Positions 42,773-49,726 of a DNA stretch of 64,000 nucleotides are shown here, piece by piece. The notes below the pieces were generated by a model that was not told where the DNA came from, ran no database searches, and saw only the letters and a list, made by a program, of their open reading frames with translations. The stretch is from contig NZ_JBBUKT010000003.1 in the NCBI RefSeq assembly GCF_038066715.1, positions 434,001-498,000 on the forward strand, in the 5' to 3' direction. The stretch's first letter is position 1; each line of letters begins with the position of its first letter. Origin of the DNA: Luteolibacter sp. Y139. Its GTDB lineage: Bacteria > Verrucomicrobiota > Verrucomicrobiia > Verrucomicrobiales > Akkermansiaceae. The position numbers and the translations under genes were made by a program.

Positions 42773-44035
42773 TCACGGGAAAAGCCCCCGCTGCGCCTTC
42801 ACATCCGCCACCGTCTTGATCGCCAGCGCCTGGGCGGCGGTGCGATGCGGCAGCTTGTGCTTCTCTGAGAAATGCAGCACGCGTGAAAAAGCACTCTCCA
42901 GCATCGTCTCTAGCTTCGTCAGTACCTCTCGCTCCGTCCACTGGAAGCGCTGCAGGTTCTGCACCCATTCGAAATACGAGACCGTCACGCCACCCGCGTT
43001 GCACAGGATGTCGGGAATGACAAAAATGTCACCGCGCTCGTTGAGGACCGCATCCGCCTCCGGTGTCGTCGGACCGTTCGCGCCCTCCGCAAGCACCTTG
43101 CATTTCAGCAGCGGCGCATTCTCGCCCGTGATGACCATGTCGGTCGCAGCGGGAACCAGAATGTCGCAGGGCTGGCAAAGCAACGCCGCCGGATCGATCG
43201 GCTCCGCTTCGGCGAACCCCTGGATGCTTCCGTGAGCTGCCACATGATCCCGCAGCTTGCGGGTGTCGATCCCTCCATCATTCCAGATCGCTCCCGTAAC
43301 ATCGGAAATCCCGAGGATCTTCACCTTCGAATTCGAAAGCGCATACGCCGCATGCGCACCCACATTGCCAAAACCCTGCACCACCGCAGTCGCCCCATCG
43401 ATCGGCAGGTTCAGCTTGTTCAGCGCACGACACGCGAGGAAAGCGACACCATGGCCTGTCGCCTGCGTGCGCCCCGCCGAACCTTGCAGACTCAACGGCT
43501 TGCCAGTGACAATCCCTGGAACCAAGCGCCCCGCGTGGGTCGAGTAGGTATCCGTCATCCACGCCATGGTCTGCTCATTGGTGCCCATGTCGGGTGCCAT
43601 GATGTCGATGTCCTCGCCGATGAAAGGGATCATCTCCATCGTGTAGCGGCGGGTGATGCGCTCGAGTTCGCCCACACTCATCGTTCGCGGATCGCACGTA
43701 ATGCCGCCCTTGCCACCACCGAAGGGCAGGTCCATCAGCGCGCATTTCCAATTCATCCACATCGCCAGCGCCGCCACCTCTCCCAGATCGACCCGCGGGT
43801 GATACCGCAGGCCGCCCTTCACCGGCCCGCGCGTCAGGTGATGCTGCACCCGGTGGCCGAAATACACCCTGACAGTGCCATCATCGTGACGGATCGGCAC
43901 CGTCACCGTGATCAGTCGCTTCGGCCACTTGGTTCGCTCGCGCAGCTCATCGTTGAGCCCCAGGAAATCAGCTACCCCGTCAAATTGCGTCGCCGCCATG
44001 GCGAAGACCGGATTTCGCAAAAGTTCGTCGCGCAT
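42773..44035 (-). CDS. gdhA: Glutamate dehydrogenase (Glu/Leu/Phe/Val dehydrogenase family)
   Basis: A 420-residue enzyme interconverting glutamate and 2-oxoglutarate plus ammonia. The dimerisation and substrate domain shows VYFGHRVQHHLTRGPVKGG, LRYHPRVDLGEVAALA and KCALMDLPFGGGKGG with the catalytic lysine region. The nucleotide-binding domain shows ATAVVQGFGNVGAHAAYAL and the C-terminal half ILVPAATDMVITGENA. Length and the GFGNVG signature fit NAD-type bacterial and archaeal GDH (small hexamer). The start MRDELLRNPVF at 44035 is natural. It is divergent from the ADP-ribosylglycohydrolase 77 bases away. Confidence 0.93.
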   Translation of the reverse strand: MRDELLRNPVFAMAATQFDGVADFLGLNDELRERTKWPKRLITVTVPIRHDDGTVRVYFGHRVQHHLTRGPVKGGLRYHPRVDLGEVAALAMWMNWKCALMDLPFGGGKGGITCDPRTMSVGELERITRRYTMEMIPFIGEDIDIMAPDMGTNEQTMAWMTDTYSTHAGRLVPGIVTGKPLSLQGSAGRTQATGHGVAFLACRALNKLNLPIDGATAVVQGFGNVGAHAAYALSNSKVKILGISDVTGAIWNDGGIDTRKLRDHVAAHGSIQGFAEAEPIDPAALLCQPCDILVPAATDMVITGENAPLLKCKVLAEGANGPTTPEADAVLNERGDIFVIPDILCNAGGVTVSYFEWVQNLQRFQWTEREVLTKLETMLESAFSRVLHFSEKHKLPHRTAAQALAIKTVADVKAQRGLFP

Positions 44036-44112
44036 GCGGCTTATCTAACCGTGGATTGCAGGATGCCAACGAATCCTTTGCGCCGGAACGATTCCTGCCG
44101 AAACTGTCGCCA

Positions 44113-45003
44113 ATGACCGCCCGCGACCTCGTTCTGCCCTCGTTCTTCGGTGACGCCCTCGCCCTCGGCCCACACTGGGTCTACGACCCGCCGAAGATCG
44201 CCGGATGGTACGCTGGCGGCATCCGCTCCTACGACGCGCCCCGCAGCACCTACCACCCGGGAAAGGTCGCCGGCGACTTCACCCACTACGGCGACCAGAC
44301 ACTGGCCCTGCTCGAGTCCCTGGCCGCCGACGACGGCTCCCTCATCAACTGGCCCACCGATTGGCGGCGCTGGGCGGAACACGTTCGCGATGAAAGAACG
44401 AGCTACTTTGACGGAGCCACCCGCGGGACCTTGGAAAACTTCACCGCAGGGGAGACCGAGCCCTCCGACTCCCACGATCTCGGCGGCGCATCGCGCATCG
44501 CCCCGCTGTTCGCCTTCACCCGCGATGTCGGACAGCTCGTCCCTCTCGCCCGCACCCAGACCGCACTGACCCACGGCGATCCACAGGTCATCGATGCCGC
44601 CGAGTTCTTCGCCCGCGCCGCCCTGTCCGTAGCCGGAGGCGCAGGCTTCGAGGAAGCCTTCGACGAAGCCGCCTCGCATCCCTACGACGCCCTGCCCGCC
44701 ATCGACTGGGTCACTCTCGGCCGCGATGCCGCAGCGGGCGAGCTGGCCGCACAGGCCGGTGAACTCGGCCTCGGCTGCGGGGTCGAAGGCGCATTCCCGA
44801 TCACCCTCGCGGTCGCCTTCCGCCATGAAGCCGACCCCGTAGAGGCGCTTTCGGCGAATGCCATGCTCGGTGGCGATTCCGCCGCACGCGGCATGCTGTT
44901 AGGCCTGCTCATGGGTGCTCGCCATGGCTTGGCGGCATTCCCCGTCAAATGGCGAAAGGAGCTGCGCTCGATCGAAACCATCGAGCGCTTGCTGCCTCAG
45001 TGA
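44113..45003 (+). CDS. ADP-ribosylglycohydrolase family protein
   Basis: A 296-residue all-helical protein of the DraG/ARH family, which removes ADP-ribose from proteins or small molecules with a dimetal centre. The N-terminal SFFGDALALGPHWVYD and YGDQTLALL segments match the first metal-binding motif, and GGDSAARGMLLG stands where the family has GGDTDT. The second motif therefore lacks one usual aspartate, so the metal site or activity may differ. Many bacterial relatives act on unknown substrates. ATG at 44113 gives the family start. It is divergent from gdhA, whose activity is an ADP-ribosylation target in mitochondria; the link here is only proximity. Confidence 0.88.
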   Translation: MTARDLVLPSFFGDALALGPHWVYDPPKIAGWYAGGIRSYDAPRSTYHPGKVAGDFTHYGDQTLALLESLAADDGSLINWPTDWRRWAEHVRDERTSYFDGATRGTLENFTAGETEPSDSHDLGGASRIAPLFAFTRDVGQLVPLARTQTALTHGDPQVIDAAEFFARAALSVAGGAGFEEAFDEAASHPYDALPAIDWVTLGRDAAAGELAAQAGELGLGCGVEGAFPITLAVAFRHEADPVEALSANAMLGGDSAARGMLLGLLMGARHGLAAFPVKWRKELRSIETIERLLPQ

Positions 45004-45007
45004 GCCC

Positions 45008-45352
45008 TCACGCCACCGGCTTCAAAAGGTAGCCGGCGACCCAGCCTTCCTCGCCGCTGGCATTGCGGCACCAATGCCAGCCGTGGATTTGCTTCAGCGA
45101 ATCCAGCTCATCGCCGCGGCGAATCACCAGCGTCGTTGGATCGAAGGATTCAAGGGCCGCAAACCGTCCCTCGCCCAGCGGCTCCAGGATATCCTCCGGC
45201 ACGTAGCCGTCGTTATTGCTATCGTCCTCCGCCCACACCCAGCCCGGCCATGCGCGGTCGACCGGACCCACGGTCACTTCATCGCCCGGCTGCAGGCGGA
45301 TCGGGTTCGTGTCCTTTTCCTCGTAGTCGGCATTGGCGGTGAAGCGGGGCAT
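45008..45352 (-). CDS. Small SH3-like domain protein
   Basis: A 114-residue protein with two SH3-like units. Residues 1-60 read PRFTANADYEEKDTNPIRLQ, GDEVTVGPVDRAWPGWVWA and DGYVPEDILEP. Residues 61-114 read LVIRRGDELDSLKQIHGWHW, NASGEEGWVAGYLLKPV. The ALYDY-like start, the acidic RT-loop and a W before the GYVP motif are the landmarks of eukaryotic-type SH3 folds. It has no signal peptide, so it is cytoplasmic. ATG at 45352 starts MPRFTANADYE; the longer frame to 45376 is unlikely. It overlaps nothing and converges with the ADP-ribosylglycohydrolase within four bases. Function unknown. Confidence 0.75.
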   Translation of the reverse strand: MPRFTANADYEEKDTNPIRLQPGDEVTVGPVDRAWPGWVWAEDDSNNDGYVPEDILEPLGEGRFAALESFDPTTLVIRRGDELDSLKQIHGWHWCRNASGEEGWVAGYLLKPVA

Positions 45353-45420
45353 GCAGAAATGCTGCCCGAAGACCACCGCGGGAGTCGATGCCCGAAAACG
45401 GCATGGAACTCCGGCCCAGC

Positions 45421-46245
45421 TCAGGCGCGGCAGCGGCGGCGGCGCATCAGGAAGGCGGCACCCGCCAGCCCGAGCGCCATCACCGTATTCGGCTCTGGCA
45501 CGGCTGAAATGGTCGGCCCGGCCACCGAGGTCTGGACCGCCCCGGAAATGAGGTTCAGGTCGGAGTTCGCCTTCGGCCCGCCCTGCGGGCTGGAAACCAC
45601 GCTCACCGTCCCGTTCGGGCTCACGATGTTCGCCTGGTAGAAGCTGTTCACCGCCGCTTCCTGATACGCAGCGTCGAAGACCATCGCATTGATCACGTCC
45701 ACGCCCGAGGCCAGCGCCGCATTGCGGGCCGCTTTCGTGCCAGCCGGGTCGGCCTGATAGAAGCCGGTGGCGTCATCGATGATGGTGATCTGCTGGGTCG
45801 TGCCATTCGAGGGGGACGCTGCAATCGAAGCTGCCGCCGAGGTCAGGGCAGCGGCGTAGCTGACGCCCCATCCGACATTCGGATAGGCAATGCTCCGCAC
45901 GCTGTTGGCGAAATTGAAGAAATCCTGCTGGGTGGTCAGCTCCCTCCACGTGATGGCCACCGGATTGGTCGGCAGGTTGTAGAGCATCACCGAGGACGCC
46001 ATCTTCCCGTAGACTCCCCCTTGGGTCACCGCCGCATAGAAGCTCGGGCTCTCGAAGGTCTTCGCGACATTGTCGAGGATCAGGTTGAAGTCGCTCTGCG
46101 AGTAGGTTTGCGCGTCGACCAGGATCAAAAGCTCGGTATCCACGTTGCCGGCACGCGACGACTGGAGCATCAGCGTGCTTGCCACGGCGAAGGCCAAGGC
46201 ACCGGAGCGAACTCGGGAAAATTGAGGAAGGGAGGGTTGTTTCAC
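45421..46245 (-). CDS. PEP-CTERM sorted protein with vWA-like (DUF1194) domain
   Basis: A 274-residue exported protein. It starts with GTG at 46245 and has a signal peptide (SGALAFAVASTLMLQSSRAG). Residues about 35-240 read as a von Willebrand A-like fold (DTELLILVDAQTYSQSDFNLIL, ITWRELTTQQDF, ITIIDDATGFYQADPAGT, GVDVINAMVFD), as in DUF1194 proteins. The C-terminus is the PEP-CTERM sorting signal: VPEPNTVMALGLAGAAF followed by an Arg-rich end. Such proteins are processed by exosortase and exported to the surface or exopolysaccharide matrix. The MIDAS residues look incomplete (DAQTYS rather than DxSxS). Confidence 0.9.
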   Translation of the reverse strand: MKQPSLPQFSRVRSGALAFAVASTLMLQSSRAGNVDTELLILVDAQTYSQSDFNLILDNVAKTFESPSFYAAVTQGGVYGKMASSVMLYNLPTNPVAITWRELTTQQDFFNFANSVRSIAYPNVGWGVSYAAALTSAAASIAASPSNGTTQQITIIDDATGFYQADPAGTKAARNAALASGVDVINAMVFDAAYQEAAVNSFYQANIVSPNGTVSVVSSPQGGPKANSDLNLISGAVQTSVAGPTISAVPEPNTVMALGLAGAAFLMRRRRCRA

Positions 46246-46312
46246 GGCAGTTTTTGAAATTCCGTAATGATTAATTACTAATTTTTGTTAATTTCTCCAA
46301 TCTTTATTCTTA
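46246..46312 (-). promoter_or_regulatory. AT-rich upstream region of the PEP-CTERM gene
   Basis: About 65 bases before the GTG start are markedly AT-rich in an otherwise GC-rich window (AATTACTAATTTTTGTTAAT on the plus strand). GTAAT (46264-46268) and ATTAC (46274-46278) are perfect inverted arms with a five-base spacer. This is the most promoter-like composition in the window; no exact -35/-10 pair is claimed. Confidence 0.45.
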
Positions 46313-46359
46313 GCGGCCCATTACCGCGTCCGGTTTTTTGGAAATTCACCGGCATCGGA

Positions 46360-47475
46360 TCACCTCGCCAGCGGCAGCGCCACCACGAAGCAGCCGCCTC
46401 CTCCCGCCCCATCCTCATAGCGGACCGTTCCGCCCATCGCCTTCACCAGCTCATGCACGATGTGCAGCCCGAGCCCGGTCGAGAGCTCGTCGCCCGTCGG
46501 CCGGGCACTGAGGCGGGTGAACTTGCGAAACAGCTTCGAACGCTCCTCCTCTTTCACCCCGGGGCCTTCGTCCTCGATACGGAAGATCCCTTCGCCGGCC
46601 TCGCTCGAAAGGCGGACGCAAATCCGCGATCCCGGCGGCGAAAACTTGATCGCATTCGAAACCAGGTTTTCCAGCGAACACAGCAGCGAGCGGCGGTCGG
46701 CCCGGACCAGTATCGTTTCGGCGGCGCTTTCGACCCGCACCTCGGTATCCTTGTCACCAGCGTGGTGGAAAAAGACCTCCACCGCCTGCTCGGCGTGCTC
46801 GCGGAGGCACAGCGACACCAGGTCCAGATGCTCCTTCGCCTCCTCCAGCCGCCGGGTCTGAAGCAGCGAGGTGGTCATCTCCAGCGCCCGGTCCACCGAG
46901 TGGGTGATGCTATCTACCAGCTGCGCCTGCTTCAGCGATAGCGACCCGGCCTCCTCGGTCAGCATCGCCGCCGCGAACTGCACCCCGCCCAGCGGGTTCT
47001 TCAGGTCGTGTGCGACGATCTCTAACAAATGGTTCCGCTCCTCGACGGCGGCCGAGAGGCGCTGGCGCATCTGCCGCAGGTTCAGGTGCAGCTGCACCCG
47101 CGACAATAGCTCGGGGCCATGGAAGGGCTTCGTCACATAGTCCACCGCCCCTGCCGCCAGGGCTTCCGTCACGAACCCCTTGTCAGTCACCGCGGACAGG
47201 AAAATGATCGGCAGCGCGTGCCACTCCGGTTGGGCCAGCAAGCGGCGGCACAGGTCGAAGCCCGTCATCCCCGGCATCATCACGTCCAGCAGCAGCAGGT
47301 CCGGCTTGGCCGTGCGCATCTTCGCCAGTGCTTCCTCACCGCTTCCCGCGGCAATCACCTCGTGGCCCTGTTTCAGCAGCAGCGGCCCCACCACCTGGAT
47401 GTTCTTCGGCTCGTCATCCACCACCAGGACGAGCGCGGGACCGGAAGGCTGCGGCAACGGATCGAAGTCAGACAT
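46360..47475 (-). CDS. Response regulator-histidine kinase hybrid (REC-HisKA-HATPase)
   Basis: A 371-residue cytoplasmic sensor without membrane helices. Residues 1-125 are a receiver (LVLVVDDEPKN, phosphoacceptor D64 in LLLLDVMMPG, VTKPFHG). A coiled linker leads to HisKA with H156 in IVAHDLKNPLG, then the ATPase domain with LENLVSNAIKFSPPGS (N box), FRIEDEGPGVKEE (G1) and STGLGLHIVHELVKAMGG (G2). The input is therefore phosphate on its own receiver. ATG at 47475 overlaps the end of the upstream hybrid kinase by eight bases, so the two are coupled and probably form one phosphorelay. Confidence 0.93.
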   Translation of the reverse strand: MSDFDPLPQPSGPALVLVVDDEPKNIQVVGPLLLKQGHEVIAAGSGEEALAKMRTAKPDLLLLDVMMPGMTGFDLCRRLLAQPEWHALPIIFLSAVTDKGFVTEALAAGAVDYVTKPFHGPELLSRVQLHLNLRQMRQRLSAAVEERNHLLEIVAHDLKNPLGGVQFAAAMLTEEAGSLSLKQAQLVDSITHSVDRALEMTTSLLQTRRLEEAKEHLDLVSLCLREHAEQAVEVFFHHAGDKDTEVRVESAAETILVRADRRSLLCSLENLVSNAIKFSPPGSRICVRLSSEAGEGIFRIEDEGPGVKEEERSKLFRKFTRLSARPTGDELSTGLGLHIVHELVKAMGGTVRYEDGAGGGGCFVVALPLAR

Positions 47476-49588
47476 CGGCGACAAGCAATTCGATGACACC
47501 GGGGAAGGCCTCTAACAAGCGCCCCGCCTCCGCCACATCCATCGTGCCGGCAGCAGTCGCGAGCCGGCGTGCGTAATCTTCCAGCGGCGGGCAATGATGG
47601 CTCTCCGCGAGCGCGGCGATCTCCCCGGCAAATCCCGCCGTGGCCTGCGCCGGCACCAGCTTGATCAGGGCCGGCAGCTTGGTTTCCCGCAGCCGCTCCA
47701 GCGCCGGGCGAAGCTCCGGCCACGTGCGATCGCTCACGGCGATCACCACCGGTTCCACCGCCTGCGGTCGCGCCGTCGCCGCGGCGGCATGCACCGGCAA
47801 GAAGCGTGCAAGCTCCAGATACAGTCGCTCGCGGCTCACCGGCTTGCTCGCGAAGCCGTCGAAGAGCCGCTTGAGATCCCCTTGCTCCTCCAGCGGCATC
47901 GAGGCCGACATCGCCACCAGCGGGATGTGTTTGGTCTCCTCGTTCGCCTTCAGCAGGCCGTGCGCGGTGCGACCTTCCGTCACCGGCATGCGCAGGTCCA
48001 TGAGCACCACCTGCGGTTTCGTGCGCAGGCACAGCATCACCGCCTGCTCGCCGTTCTCCGCCTCCAGCACTTCGTGATGCGTGCCCATCAGGAAGCCGCG
48101 GATCAGCTCGCGATTCAGCGGCACATCATCCACCACCAGGATCTTGGCTGGCGCGAGACGGTTGAAATCCACCACCCCATCGCCCACGGTGGTCTGCTCC
48201 GCGGCATGGCCCTGGCACGGCCGCACCGGCACCCGCAGGTGAAAGGTGGAACCCTTGCCCGGCGTGCTCCGCGCGCCGATGTCGCCGTTCATCAGCGAGA
48301 CCAACCGCTCGCAGATGCTCAGCCCCAGGCCCGTGCCTTGGAATTGCCGCCCCTGCTGCGATTCCACCTGATAGAAGGGCCGGAAAATATCGCGCAGCTT
48401 GTCCTTCGCGATGCCGATACCGGTGTCTTCCACCTCCACCGCGAGCACCGTCTCGTCCCCTTCGCCCTCGCCGCGCATCGTCACCGTGACGTGGCCGTTG
48501 TGGGTGAACTTCACCGCATTGCCGATCAGGTTGACCAGCACCTGCCTCAGCCTCAGTGCGTCGAAGTACAAGTAAGCCGGCACCGAACGCTCGATGCGGA
48601 TGGTGAACTCCAGCCCCTTCTCCCTCGCCCGGTAGGAGAACAAGGTCTCCAGCCCGTCCGCGAATCGCTTCATCTCCACCGCTTCCGGATTCAGCTCCAG
48701 CTTGGCCGCCTCGATCTTCGAAAGGTCGAGGATGTCATTGATGAGCGTCAGCAGCGAACGGCCACTGGTGACGATGGCATGCGCGAAGTGCTTGTTCTGC
48801 GGCTTTTCCACCGACTCGTGCAGCAGTTCGCCGAAGCCGAGGATCGCATTCATCGGCGTGCGAATCTCGTGGCTCATCATCGCCAGGAAATCGGTCTTCG
48901 CCTTGTCCGCCTGCTCGGCCTTTTCCTTTTCCAGTTCCAGCTCCGCCTCGCGCTCCTTCGCCCCGAGGTAGAGGCCGAGCAAAATCACACCGGTCACACC
49001 GGCGAGCAGCGCCACCCCGCCCGTGTTCACCACCACGCGGTTGGTGTCCTTGAAATTCTGCACCATCCGCTGGTTTTGCTCCGTCAGCAGATCCGCCTCT
49101 TCCAGGCGCATCGAATCAATGAGCTCCCGGATCTCATCCATCAGCGTCCGGCCGACGTTGGTTCCCACGATCTTCGCAGCGGCGTCGAAGCCCTCGTCGC
49201 GGCGCGCATCGATGCCGCTCTTCAGCTCTGCCTTTTTCTCCTCCACCAGCGCCAGGATCCTCTGCATGCGGGCCTGCTGGACCGGATTGTCGTTCGTCAG
49301 CTTGGCGAGCGCGTCCATCTTGGCCCCTACCTCTTTGAGAGCTTTCTCATAGGGTGCCAGGTAGTCATCCTCCCCGGTGATGAGGTAACCGCGGTGACCG
49401 GTCTCCAGATTGAGCATCGCCACCAGGCAATTTTCCAACTCGATCATCACCTGGTGGGTGTGCGCCACGCTCTTCGCATCCACCAGGATGGCACGGGTGT
49501 TCCTCACCGAGGTAAACGCACCGTAAATGATCATCACGAGCGCCACGAGGGCGGGAACCAAATAGCGGGCCTTCAAGTGGCGGCGCAT
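47468..49588 (-). CDS. Membrane-bound CHASE3 hybrid sensor histidine kinase
   Basis: A 706-residue kinase. Two membrane helices (LVPALVALVMIIYGAF and GGVALLAGVTGVILLGLYLG) bracket a CHASE3 sensing domain of about 150 residues (LNLETGHRGYLITGEDDYLAPYE region). HisKA has H240 in MMSHEIRTPMN; HATPase has NLIGNAVKFTHNGHV and VEDTGIGIAKDKL. A receiver follows with D531 in VLMDLRMPV. The last 100 residues are helical (CPPLEDYARRLATAAG, EAFPGVIELL), the tail that often follows REC in such hybrids but lacks a phosphotransfer histidine. ATG at 49588 (MRRHLKARYLV) is preferred. Its stop overlaps the next gene's start. The ligand is unknown. Confidence 0.94.
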   Translation of the reverse strand: MRRHLKARYLVPALVALVMIIYGAFTSVRNTRAILVDAKSVAHTHQVMIELENCLVAMLNLETGHRGYLITGEDDYLAPYEKALKEVGAKMDALAKLTNDNPVQQARMQRILALVEEKKAELKSGIDARRDEGFDAAAKIVGTNVGRTLMDEIRELIDSMRLEEADLLTEQNQRMVQNFKDTNRVVVNTGGVALLAGVTGVILLGLYLGAKEREAELELEKEKAEQADKAKTDFLAMMSHEIRTPMNAILGFGELLHESVEKPQNKHFAHAIVTSGRSLLTLINDILDLSKIEAAKLELNPEAVEMKRFADGLETLFSYRAREKGLEFTIRIERSVPAYLYFDALRLRQVLVNLIGNAVKFTHNGHVTVTMRGEGEGDETVLAVEVEDTGIGIAKDKLRDIFRPFYQVESQQGRQFQGTGLGLSICERLVSLMNGDIGARSTPGKGSTFHLRVPVRPCQGHAAEQTTVGDGVVDFNRLAPAKILVVDDVPLNRELIRGFLMGTHHEVLEAENGEQAVMLCLRTKPQVVLMDLRMPVTEGRTAHGLLKANEETKHIPLVAMSASMPLEEQGDLKRLFDGFASKPVSRERLYLELARFLPVHAAAATARPQAVEPVVIAVSDRTWPELRPALERLRETKLPALIKLVPAQATAGFAGEIAALAESHHCPPLEDYARRLATAAGTMDVAEAGRLLEAFPGVIELLVADV

Positions 49589-49726
49589 GCGTCCGGGTTG
49601 CTTTCTGCTACACGGCACCATCCCGGCCGTGGAGCGACAAGCTCTTTCCTCTAACCGGCTGGTTTCAAGCGTGCTGGAGCCGCAGGCTTGTCCTGAAGCG
49701 CGAAATGGGCATCATCCGCCCCCACT

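Noticed and set aside
47594-49654. Long plus-strand open frame of 686 codons opposite the hybrid kinase
   Set aside because: Arg/His/Gln/Leu-rich antisense shadow of a clear CHASE3-HisKA-REC gene; no motif or start signal.
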